A program made the translations under genes and the position numbers. A stretch of DNA of 5,639 nucleotides from Hyphomicrobiaceae bacterium (GTDB lineage Bacteria > Pseudomonadota > Alphaproteobacteria > Rhizobiales > Hyphomicrobiaceae): NCBI GenBank assembly GCA_013214245.1, contig JABSQE010000066.1:1-5639 (forward strand), read 5' to 3'. Positions within the stretch are counted from its first letter, which is position 1, and each line of letters opens with the position of its first letter. Positions 1 through 5,639 of this stretch are shown here, one piece after another. The notes under the pieces were generated by a model that searched no databases, had not been told where the DNA came from, and saw nothing but the letters and a program-made list of their open reading frames with translations.

Positions 1-242
1 CCAGCTTCGATGTCAAGTTTTAAGACTGCACTGCCCATACTAACTTTATCACCAACTGAGACGATTAGCTCAGCAACTTTGCCAGCTTGTGGTGCTGGAA
101 CATCCATTGTTGCTTTATCACTTTCTAAGGATATCAGCGGATCTTCCGACTGCACTGTATCACCTGGAGATACAAGAATCTCTACAACCGGCACATCGGT
201 AAAATCACCGATATCAGGCACTTTTACTTCAATTATGGGCAT
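1..242 (-). CDS. aceF: Pyruvate dehydrogenase E2 (dihydrolipoamide acetyltransferase), N-terminal lipoyl domain, partial
   Basis: Eighty codons are visible, reading down from the ATG at 242-240; the rest lies beyond the left edge. The protein begins MPIIEVKVPDIGDF and forms one biotinyl/lipoyl domain (about residues 2-77). The lipoylation motif ESDKAT spans residues 40-45, so Lys43 is the predicted lipoyl-lysine. Two Gly-Asp turns (residues 27-28 and 64-65) fit the paired hairpins of this fold. E2 takes the acetyl group made by E1 onto the swinging lipoyl arm and passes it to CoA in the cytosolic pyruvate dehydrogenase complex. An AGAGG ribosome binding site lies at 255-251, nine bases before the ATG, and supports this start. 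The gene follows aceE by 57 bases on the same strand with no hairpin between, so co-transcription is likely. Some dihydrolipoamide dehydrogenases (Lpd) carry a near-identical N-terminal lipoyl domain. The fragment alone cannot exclude that, but the position directly after aceE favours aceF. Confidence 0.85.
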   Translation of the reverse strand, partial: MPIIEVKVPDIGDFTDVPVVEILVSPGDTVQSEDPLISLESDKATMDVPAPQAGKVAELIVSVGDKVSMGSAVLKLDIEA

Positions 243-299
243 TTAGTAAGCCTCTATTTTTCAAGAGTGGGAGACGGAAATGATGATTTAAACACATCG

Positions 300-2960
300 T
301 CAAGCGTGTGCAGGATTTAGTTTGTTTGAGTCTATATTATATTTTTTCATAGCTTCACTAACGGTTTTTAACGGAATCTTATTTTCATTCGCCAAAGCTT
401 TCAGTGCAGTGAGAGCTACAAAATATCGATCAACTTCAAAGTGCGCCCGGAGTTTACTACGATAATCAGAACGCCCAAAACCATCAGTCCCGAGCACATA
501 GTAACTACCCTTGATGTAGGCACGAAGTTGCTCAGGAATAAGTTTAATATAATCCGTAGATGCTATCACCGGACCACAACATCCTTTCGCAAGAACTTGA
601 GTAACATAAGGAACTCGTGAAGGCTTTTCTGGATTTAACAAATTCCATCGCGCTACAGAAGCTGCCTCACGAGCAAGTTCATTAAAGCTGGTCACTGAGT
701 ATATATCTGAGCTTACGCCAAAGTCTTGTTCTAAAAGTTCTGCACCAGCGATAACTTCGTTAAGGATAGCGCCACTACCTAAAAGGTTAACTGTATTCTT
801 ACTCGTTCCACAGCTCGCAGTACGCAATCGATATATACCCCTTATAATTCCTTCTTCAGAGCCATCTGGCATGCCCGGGTGTTGATAATTCTCATTCATC
901 ACAGTGATGTAATAGAAAACATCTTCCTGATTGCTAACCATACGGCGAAGACCATCACGCACAATTACAGCTACTTCATATCCAAAGGTTGGATCATAGG
1001 ATACACAGTTCGGGATGGTAGAAGCAAATAAGTGACTATGGCCATCTTCGTGTTGAAGACCCTCGCCGTTTAATGTTGTACGTCCTGCTGTAGCACCAAT
1101 AAGAAAACCACGAGCCCGAGAATCCCCTGCTGCCCAAGCCAGATCATGGATACGTTGAAAACCAAACATTGAATAAAAAATGTAAAAAGGAATCATTATT
1201 ACATTTGATGTTGAATAGCTTGTCGCAGCTGCAATCCAAGACGACATTGCTCCAGCCTCATTAATGCCTTCCTGAAGCATTTGACCATTCTTATCTTCCT
1301 TATAATACATTAATTGATCAGCATCTTGAGGTTGGTAGAGCTGGCCGACCTGACTGTAAATGCCGTACTGACGAAACATACCTTCCATACCGAAAGTTCG
1401 ACTTTCGTCAGGAACAATCGGCACAATGCGATTACCAAGCGATTTATCACGCAGAAGAGAATTGAGGATACGCACAAAAGTCATTGTTGATGAAATCTGA
1501 CGCTCTCCAGACGACTCTAGCTGCGCTCTAAACGTTTCTAAAGGCGGAATGTTAAGAGCTTCATTTGCCTTAGTTCTCCTTTGAGGTAGGTATCCGCCTA
1601 AGGCTGCGCGCCTATCATGAAGATATTTTTCCTCTGCAGATCCAGGCTTAAGCTTCATAAACTGCAACTCACGAATCTGAGCATCAGTTACAGGAATATT
1701 GAAGCGATCGCGAAACTGCTGCAAGGCACTTTCATCCATCTTTTTAGCTTGGTGAGATATCATCTGCCCTTCACCGGCTTCGCCCATACCAAATCCTTTA
1801 ACTGTCTTGGCCAGAATCAGCGAAGGTTGCCCAGTGTGCGCAACTGCAGATTTGTACGCTGCAAAAACCTTACGAGCGTCATGTCCCCCGCGTGTCAAAG
1901 CCCATATTTGCTCGTCTGACCATCCAGCAACCATGGCTGCAGTTTCCGGATAGCGCCCAAAGAATTTTTCACGTACATACGCACCATCTTTAGACCTAAA
2001 GTCCTGGTATTCGCCGTCAACACATTCTTCCATGAGCTGACGAAGGCGCCCTGTATGATCACACGCGAGCAGCTCATCCCAACCACTACCCCAAAGAACC
2101 TTAATAACATTCCAACCTGCTCCACGAAAGTTGCCTTCCAACTCTTGCACAATCTTGCCATTCCCGCGAACAGGACCGTCAAGACGCTGCAGGTTGCAAT
2201 TAATAACGAATATTAAGTTATCAAGCCTCTCACGTCCAGCAAGTGAGATAGCACCAAGACTTTCAGGTTCATCCATTTCACCATCACCACAAAATACCCA
2301 AATTTTTCGTTTTTGAGTATCAGCGAGACCACGGTGATGAAGGTATTTTAGAAAGCGAGCTAAATATATAGACATTATGGGACCAAGCCCCATAGAAACA
2401 GTAGGAAATTGCCAAAAACTGGACATCAACCAAGGATGCGGGTACGATGAAAGTCCTTCACCGTCGACCTCTTGACGAAAGTTTAGCAGTTGTTGCTCAT
2501 CAAGCCGACCTTCGACAAAAGCCCTCGCATAAATCCCTGGAGAAGAATGACCCTGATAAAAGATCAGGTCGCCACCATGACTTTCAGTAGGGGCATGCCA
2601 AAAATGCTCAAAACCTGTGTCGTAAAGCATGGCTGCTGATTGAAATGAAGCAATGTGGCCACCTAGCTCTGAACTTTTTTTATTCGCTTTAAGAACAATA
2701 GCAGCTGCATTCCAGCGAATAACAGAACGAATGCGACTTTCCAAATCGAGGTCGCCCGGATGCTCGGGCTCTTGTTCTGGTGAGATTGTATTTAAATAAG
2801 CTGAATTTGCAGCAAACGGAACTCTTGCACCGGAACGCCTAGCTGCTGACACGGCTTCTTCAAGCAAGTCGTCAGCCATACCGGAACCCTCAAAAGCAAT
2901 TACCGAGCTCACAGCTTCAACCCATTCAGTACGTTCCTGAACGTCATCCAGTTTAGACAT
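300..2960 (-). CDS. aceE: Pyruvate dehydrogenase E1 component, homodimeric type
   Basis: Complete, 886 residues, against 887 for Escherichia coli AceE as I recall it. It performs thiamine diphosphate-dependent decarboxylation of pyruvate and reductive acetylation of the E2 lipoyl group. The thiamine/magnesium motif GDGEMDEPES is at residues 225-234, with Asp226 and Asn256 (INCNLQRL) as metal ligands. Aligned from memory with the E. coli enzyme, active-site residues appear intact: His102 (GGHIASF), Gln136 and His138 (YQGHSSPG), Lys388 (TVKGFGMG), loop His403 (SHQAKKM), Glu519 (DESRTFGMEG), Glu568 (QEGINE, the cofactor-activating glutamate), Tyr596 and His637 (QHEDGHSH). The C-terminal domain (about 700-886) includes LGTDGFGRSD at 823-832. 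The N-terminal 50 residues, which in this family bind E2, are present. The start is supported by GAGGT at 2969-2965, four bases before the ATG. The stop is TGA. No frameshift or missing segment is seen. The E2 gene follows after 57 bases. Confidence 0.98.
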   Translation of the reverse strand: MSKLDDVQERTEWVEAVSSVIAFEGSGMADDLLEEAVSAARRSGARVPFAANSAYLNTISPEQEPEHPGDLDLESRIRSVIRWNAAAIVLKANKKSSELGGHIASFQSAAMLYDTGFEHFWHAPTESHGGDLIFYQGHSSPGIYARAFVEGRLDEQQLLNFRQEVDGEGLSSYPHPWLMSSFWQFPTVSMGLGPIMSIYLARFLKYLHHRGLADTQKRKIWVFCGDGEMDEPESLGAISLAGRERLDNLIFVINCNLQRLDGPVRGNGKIVQELEGNFRGAGWNVIKVLWGSGWDELLACDHTGRLRQLMEECVDGEYQDFRSKDGAYVREKFFGRYPETAAMVAGWSDEQIWALTRGGHDARKVFAAYKSAVAHTGQPSLILAKTVKGFGMGEAGEGQMISHQAKKMDESALQQFRDRFNIPVTDAQIRELQFMKLKPGSAEEKYLHDRRAALGGYLPQRRTKANEALNIPPLETFRAQLESSGERQISSTMTFVRILNSLLRDKSLGNRIVPIVPDESRTFGMEGMFRQYGIYSQVGQLYQPQDADQLMYYKEDKNGQMLQEGINEAGAMSSWIAAATSYSTSNVIMIPFYIFYSMFGFQRIHDLAWAAGDSRARGFLIGATAGRTTLNGEGLQHEDGHSHLFASTIPNCVSYDPTFGYEVAVIVRDGLRRMVSNQEDVFYYITVMNENYQHPGMPDGSEEGIIRGIYRLRTASCGTSKNTVNLLGSGAILNEVIAGAELLEQDFGVSSDIYSVTSFNELAREAASVARWNLLNPEKPSRVPYVTQVLAKGCCGPVIASTDYIKLIPEQLRAYIKGSYYVLGTDGFGRSDYRSKLRAHFEVDRYFVALTALKALANENKIPLKTVSEAMKKYNIDSNKLNPAHA

Positions 2961-2989
2961 AACTACCTCTCAGTAACCTTTCATAAAGT

Positions 2990-3017
2990 GGTATGATTGT
3001 TTGACCAAGGATGTCAA
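2990..3017 (-). promoter_or_regulatory. Candidate aceE promoter
   Basis: On the minus strand a perfect -35 hexamer TTGACA occupies 3017-3012. Sixteen bases further on is CATACC (2995-2990), only a partial match to TATAAT. The box lies about 30 bases before the aceE ATG, which would leave a short leader carrying the ribosome binding site. The -35 is exact and well placed, but the weak -10 keeps this a tentative call. Confidence 0.3.
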
Positions 3018-3018
3018 A
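3000..3018. promoter_or_regulatory. Inverted repeat overlapping the aceE -35 (possible operator)
   Basis: TTTGAC at 3000-3005 and GTCAAA at 3013-3018 form a perfect 6-base inverted repeat around a 7-base spacer, and the right arm contains the candidate aceE -35. A dyad here could bind a repressor. The minus strand also reads TTGGTCAAACAA (3010-2999), a partial match to the TTGGTnnnACCAA operator known for the GntR-family regulator PdhR of E. coli. One half is good and the other degenerate. No regulator gene is in the window, so the assignment is inference. Confidence 0.3.
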
Positions 3019-3365
3019 TGGATTACTCCACTTTCCTTGAATCGATTACGACATCTACGTCTACAAAATAAATTTCTTACCTATTTTGAATAATTGTCTG
3101 TCTTGCTGCAACAGCTTTAGTCCACAATAATATCTTTAAGTTGATTGCGTTTAGGAGACTTGGATAACAAGCCAAGTATATTTTACCTCACTTCCAATTC
3201 TCTAGATCAAAATTGCTCTACATGTAGTATTCCTGTGAAGCTATTACGGCTTCAAAACATTGAGTCTTTGACTAAATAAGTGACAGCAATTCTAACAATC
3301 TCAAGCCTAAGAGCCTGATAAAATCTGCAAATAACTTTTCAGAGTATCTATTAGACAATATGATT

Positions 3366-3404
3366 ATGTTAGCCGCTAAGTTATGTGGCAAATGTTAGCA
3401 AATG
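3366..3404. repeat. Cluster of short direct and inverted repeats
   Basis: ATGTTAGC occurs at 3366-3373 and 3392-3399, 26 bases apart. GCAAATG occurs at 3388-3394 and 3398-3404, 10 bases apart, about one helical turn. TTAGC-C-GCTAA at 3369-3379 is a perfect dyad, and its half-site recurs at 3395-3399. The cluster lies about 300 bases before dapE, upstream of the TATAAT at 3462. It may be a regulator-binding region, but the elements are short and could arise by chance. Confidence 0.35.
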
Positions 3405-3620
3405 AGAGGTTGTTTTGACTTTTTTTACGTAAAATCCATAACTATTGTATGAAATATTAAATATAATTGTTAGGCATGCAAAACTTTCATTTTAAATCAC
3501 AAGATCATTTAGTTTATTTAACTTAAAACCTTGCAAGATAGAAGGCGTAAAGCTGAACCACTAATAATGGGAATTTTTTGCTGCATTAATGTGGACTAGT
3601 TATTTATATCGTTGATCTGA

Positions 3621-3692
3621 ATGAATAATAAAGTAGTTTCGACCAATTTAATGATATTGTTTATGAAACATACGGGATATTTGGCAAGATAA
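3621..3692 (+). other. 23-codon ORF immediately before dapE (possible leader peptide)
   Basis: An ATG at 3621 opens a 23-codon ORF whose TAA (3690-3692) ends one base before the dapE ATG. In-frame internal ATGs are at 3651 and 3663. It begins MNNKVVSTNL and ends MKHTGYLAR. The spacing would allow translational coupling to dapE, which has a poor ribosome binding site of its own. Against it, no Shine-Dalgarno sequence precedes any of the three ATGs. It has only two lysines, so it is not an obvious lysine-sensing attenuator. A chance ORF of this length is quite possible. Confidence 0.15.
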
Positions 3693-3693
3693 A

Positions 3694-4875
3694 ATGAACA
3701 TTTATGATCCTGTGCATATAGCGCAAGCTTTAATACGCTGCCCTTCGATTACTCCTTTTGAAGGTGGTGCTCTCACGTTTCTTGAGGAAGTACTAAAGCA
3801 ACACAAATTCGATGTAAATAGAATAACTTTCGGGGAGCAGGGTACTCAGAAAGTTGAAAATCTATATGCACGCTTCGGCAATCATGGACCTAATCTGTGC
3901 TTCGCAGGCCACACGGATGTTGTGCCACCAGGAAATGAGCAAAATTGGTCGTATCCACCTTTCGCGGCTGAGATAAATAACGGCTACCTATATGGCAGAG
4001 GAGCGGCAGACATGAAAGGTGGAATCGCCTGCTTTATTGCGGCTGCTGCGCGCACCCTAAATGCTAAGGGAAAATTGCCTGGCTCGATTTCACTGCTTAT
4101 TACAGGAGATGAAGAAGGTCCGGCCATTAATGGTACAGCTAAGATGTTGGACTGGTTACACAGCCATGAGGAATCTTTAGATGGCTGCATTGTTGGTGAA
4201 CCCACGTGCGCCAACCATTTGGGAGACACCGTTAAAATAGGACGACGCGGTAGCCTAACAGCATATTTAACCGTCCTTGGTGCTCAAGGCCATGTAGCCT
4301 ATCCCCAGTATGCCGATAATCCAATACCGAAGCTCATGCGTATAGCTGATCGAATAGCAAACATCGAGTTAGATACCGGCAATGATTCATTTGAGCCTTC
4401 TAATTTAGAAATAACAGTGATCTCGACCTCCAACAAGGTCTCTAATGTGATACCCTCAGAAGCAGAGATGACCTTCAATGTTCGCTATAATAACAACTGG
4501 TCTCGCAATTCTATTGAAAATTGTCTTGCTGATTTGTGCCATAAAGAATCTGAAGAAATTGGTGCCAATATAAATCTTACGTTCTCCAGTACCGCCGAGG
4601 CTTTTTTAACCAAACCAGGTTCTCTCGTAAATGCCACAAAAGATGCTGTAAAACAAGTGACAGGGTGCGTCCCAGAGTTATCAACTAGTGGCGGTACATC
4701 CGACGCGCGATTTATTCAAGCGTGTTGTCCGGTTGTTGAGTTCGGTCACATTAACAAGACTATACACCAAATTGACGAGCGAGTTGCAATTAATGATATC
4801 TACCGCCTAACAAGTGTTTATGAACACATAATAAACTTATATTTTGGTAACAAATTGAGGCTTAATGTTTATTAA
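3694..4875 (+). CDS. dapE: Succinyl-diaminopimelate desuccinylase
   Basis: Complete, 393 residues; the family is usually about 375-385. This M20-family zinc enzyme hydrolyses N-succinyl-LL-2,6-diaminopimelate to LL-diaminopimelate and succinate in the cytosol, feeding lysine and peptidoglycan synthesis. Predicted metal ligands are His73 (AGHTD), Asp106 (AADMKGG, bridging), Glu141, Glu169 (GEPT) and His358 (KTIHQIDE). Glu140 of GDEEGPA is the general base. The dimerisation domain spans roughly residues 180-295 and includes QGHVAYP at 198-204 with the conserved His200. STSGGTSDARF at 330-340 is the family's substrate-binding segment. Residue 205 is Gln where I would expect His (HVAYPH), probably harmless. 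The C-terminal tail after about residue 383 is slightly long. The start is forced: an in-frame TGA lies at 3664-3666 with no other ATG between, and the N-terminus aligns with the family. The ribosome binding site is weak. No dapD or other lysine gene adjoins it in the window. Confidence 0.97.
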   Translation: MNIYDPVHIAQALIRCPSITPFEGGALTFLEEVLKQHKFDVNRITFGEQGTQKVENLYARFGNHGPNLCFAGHTDVVPPGNEQNWSYPPFAAEINNGYLYGRGAADMKGGIACFIAAAARTLNAKGKLPGSISLLITGDEEGPAINGTAKMLDWLHSHEESLDGCIVGEPTCANHLGDTVKIGRRGSLTAYLTVLGAQGHVAYPQYADNPIPKLMRIADRIANIELDTGNDSFEPSNLEITVISTSNKVSNVIPSEAEMTFNVRYNNNWSRNSIENCLADLCHKESEEIGANINLTFSSTAEAFLTKPGSLVNATKDAVKQVTGCVPELSTSGGTSDARFIQACCPVVEFGHINKTIHQIDERVAINDIYRLTSVYEHIINLYFGNKLRLNVY

Positions 4876-4938
4876 CACAATGTTGATGTCGGCGAATTTT
4901 AACGCCTACGCTTAAAAATCAGTTTTGATAATGCAGAG

Positions 4939-4959
4939 AGCCTACTTTAGGCTGTATTT
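4939..4959 (+). terminator. Candidate dapE terminator hairpin (first)
   Basis: AGCCTA (4939-4944) and TAGGCT (4948-4953) form a perfect 6-bp stem with a CTT loop, 63 bases after the dapE stop. The tail GTATTT is only weakly T-rich. A competing fold pairs CCTACT (4941-4946) with AGTAGG (4967-4972) and CTGT (4952-4955) with ACAG (4962-4965). Confidence 0.35.
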
Positions 4960-5119
4960 AAACAGTAGTAGGTGATAGAACGTGAGAGTAAAGTTTAGCA
5001 GTAATGTCTGAACAACGTAAATGACATTATAGCGAAGTCACCTCAGCGTACTGTATTATTTTCTTCAGGATAATAAGTGGTACTACTAAGCTTTAAAAGT
5101 TAAAATCCTTTACCCCATA

Positions 5120-5143
5120 AGCAAATAGCTGTTTGCTAGTTTT
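5120..5143 (+). terminator. Candidate plus-strand terminator hairpin (second)
   Basis: AGCAAAT (5120-5126) pairs with GTTTGCT (5131-5137) to give a 7-bp stem, including one T-G wobble, with an AGCT tetraloop. TTTT follows at 5140-5143 after two bases. The polarity suits rightward transcripts such as dapE, although it lies about 245 bases past that stop. The stem is AT-rich and the T-tract short. Confidence 0.35.
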
Positions 5144-5265
5144 GATCACTTATCACTTTTAGCGATACATTATACTTACAACACTCAAGTTTTTACCGAA
5201 CAGGTGAGTATTAATCTTAACCTCTGTATTTAGTGATCATTAAGATTTTGTCACTGACACGTTTA

Positions 5266-5277
5266 AAGCTGCAGCTT
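5266..5277. repeat. 12-base perfect palindrome downstream of dut
   Basis: AAGCTGCAGCTT is perfectly self-complementary and lies 35 bases beyond the dut stop. As RNA from the dut strand it could form only a short stem (AAGC/GCTT with a TGCA loop) followed by TTAAAC. It might be a weak dut terminator, a protein-binding site or chance. Confidence 0.3.
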
Positions 5278-5311
5278 AGATACTGCTATGAACCCAATTA
5301 ACGGGAAATTA

Positions 5312-5639
5312 TCAGCCGGTCGAGCCAAAACCATTCGTGCCGCGTGATGTAACACTTAGCTCCGTTACAACTTCGGTTGCCATTGCCACAATTGGTGCTA
5401 CTATAAGTTGAGCTACACGTTGTCCCCTCTTAACTTTAAATATTTGATCACCTAAGTTGACTAGAACAATCTTGATTTCACCACGATAGTCAGAATCTAC
5501 AGTCCCTGGTGAATTCAAAACTGTAACCCCATATCGAAGTGCCAGCCCAGAGCGGGGTCGTATTTGTGCCTCGAAGCCATTAGGTAGCTCAATTGATAAC
5601 CCGGTAGGAATGAGAGTGCGTTCGCTAGGCGTGAGTGCA
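5312..5639 (-). CDS. dut: dUTPase (deoxyuridine 5'-triphosphate nucleotidohydrolase), C-terminal part
   Basis: The last 108 codons and the TGA stop (5314-5312) are present; the first full codon starts at 5638. About 40 N-terminal residues, including conserved motif 1, lie off the right edge, judging by a family length near 150. The enzyme forms a homotrimer and hydrolyses dUTP to dUMP and pyrophosphate, keeping uracil out of DNA and supplying dTMP synthesis. Visible motifs in order are motif 2 (RPRSGLAL), motif 3 (GTVDSDYRGEI, where the Asp after Val is the catalytic water-activating residue), motif 4 (RGQRVAQLIV) and motif 5 (RGTNGFGSTG, the C-terminal arm that closes over the substrate). 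All four look intact. The sequence resembles alphaproteobacterial Dut; in that group coaBC is often just upstream, but that would be outside the window. The gene converges on dapE across 436 bases. Confidence 0.96.
   Translation of the reverse strand, partial: ALTPSERTLIPTGLSIELPNGFEAQIRPRSGLALRYGVTVLNSPGTVDSDYRGEIKIVLVNLGDQIFKVKRGQRVAQLIVAPIVAMATEVVTELSVTSRGTNGFGSTG

Larger units (their letters stand above)
2961..3693. other. 733-base AT-rich divergent intergenic region between aceE and dapE
   Basis: I find no credible protein gene here. Stops are dense in the frames I read, and the translations I tried did not resemble dapD, a common neighbour of dapE. I found no tRNA T-arm motif and no recognisable tmRNA, SRP RNA or RNase P core. 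The region must hold the promoters for leftward aceE and rightward dapE. A perfect TATAAT occurs on the plus strand at 3462-3467, but no TTGACA-like box sits 16-18 bases upstream, and in DNA this AT-rich the hexamer may be chance. TTGACT at 3415-3420 has no good -10 partner. A possible aceE promoter and operator, a repeat cluster and a short ORF are listed separately. The length could reflect a fully decayed gene, an unrecognised small RNA or simply relaxed spacing. Confidence 0.7.
4876..5311. other. 436-base convergent intergenic region between dapE and dut
   Basis: dapE and dut converge on this gap, so it should contain both 3' ends. I find no protein gene and no tRNA signature. It holds two terminator-like hairpins on the plus strand and a 12-base palindrome near dut, listed separately. 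It also holds TATTAT (5054-5059) paired with ATAATA (5070-5075) across a 10-base loop, and TGATCACT (5143-5150) with its inverse at 5232-5239. The stretch TTATAC around 5169-5176 gives TATAAT on the minus strand (5174-5169) and TATACT on the plus strand (5171-5176). Neither has a well-spaced -35, so I do not call a promoter. Confidence 0.65.

Noticed and set aside
10..246. Plus-strand 78-codon ORF at the left edge
   Set aside because: It lies opposite the lipoyl-domain reading frame, which matches a known family with an intact ESDKA motif and a ribosome binding site. The plus-strand translation is low-complexity Ser/Thr-rich and resembles nothing known to me.
1617..2316. Three short ORFs inside aceE (plus 1617-1919, minus 1895-2182, plus 2131-2316)
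   Set aside because: All lie wholly within the intact, conserved aceE frame and have no recognisable domain.
3018..3071. 17-codon ORF (MDYSTFLESITTSTSTK) in the divergent gap
   Set aside because: Very short, no ribosome binding site, and starts inside the aceE dyad; most likely chance.
3403..3438. GAGAGG followed by TTG, suggesting a ribosome binding site and start
   Set aside because: The TTG frame stops after five codons, so no gene follows.
3638..3667. TTCGAC-N18-TATGAA as a dapE promoter
   Set aside because: The -35 matches consensus poorly and the -10 only 4 of 6; in DNA this AT-rich such matches are expected by chance.
3984..4229. Minus-strand 81-codon ORF inside dapE
   Set aside because: It overlaps the conserved metal-binding core of dapE and has no family resemblance.
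5054..5075. TATTAT/ATAATA hairpin with a possible outer GTAC/GTAC stem
   Set aside because: The core stem is pure AT and no T-tract follows, so it is not a credible terminator on its own.

Overview
The window looks like chromosomal DNA from a low-to-moderate GC proteobacterium, most likely an alphaproteobacterium. The dUTPase fragment and DapE both read like alphaproteobacterial versions. The first gene pair, however, encodes the homodimeric AceE type of pyruvate dehydrogenase E1, better known from gamma- and betaproteobacteria. All genes are housekeeping. I see no mobile element, CRISPR array, tRNA, rRNA, or defence or biosynthetic cluster, and no convincing new system.

Layout from left to right: (1) 1-242, minus strand, the start of an E2 gene (lipoyl domain, probably aceF), running off the left edge. 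(2) 300-2960, minus strand, complete aceE, 57 bases upstream of the E2 gene in the same direction, so an aceE-aceF operon is likely. (3) 2961-3693, a 733-base AT-rich divergent intergenic region with a possible aceE promoter and operator, a cluster of short repeats and a 23-codon ORF that ends one base before dapE. (4) 3694-4875, plus strand, complete dapE. (5) 4876-5311, a 436-base convergent intergenic region with terminator-like hairpins. (6) 5312-5639, minus strand, the C-terminal 108 residues of dut, running off the right edge.

AceE and the E2 fragment belong to the pyruvate dehydrogenase complex (pyruvate to acetyl-CoA). DapE acts in the succinylase branch of diaminopimelate and lysine synthesis. 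Dut removes dUTP and supplies dUMP for dTMP synthesis. The three loci are functionally unrelated and sit in separate transcription units.

About 22% of the window (1226 of 5639 bases) is non-coding, which is high for a free-living bacterium. The gaps are more AT-rich than the genes: 13 G+C of 60 at 3421-3480, against 35 of 60 at 2041-2100 (single-line counts, not averages). This could mean relaxed or reductive genome evolution, for example in a host-associated lineage, but one window cannot prove it.
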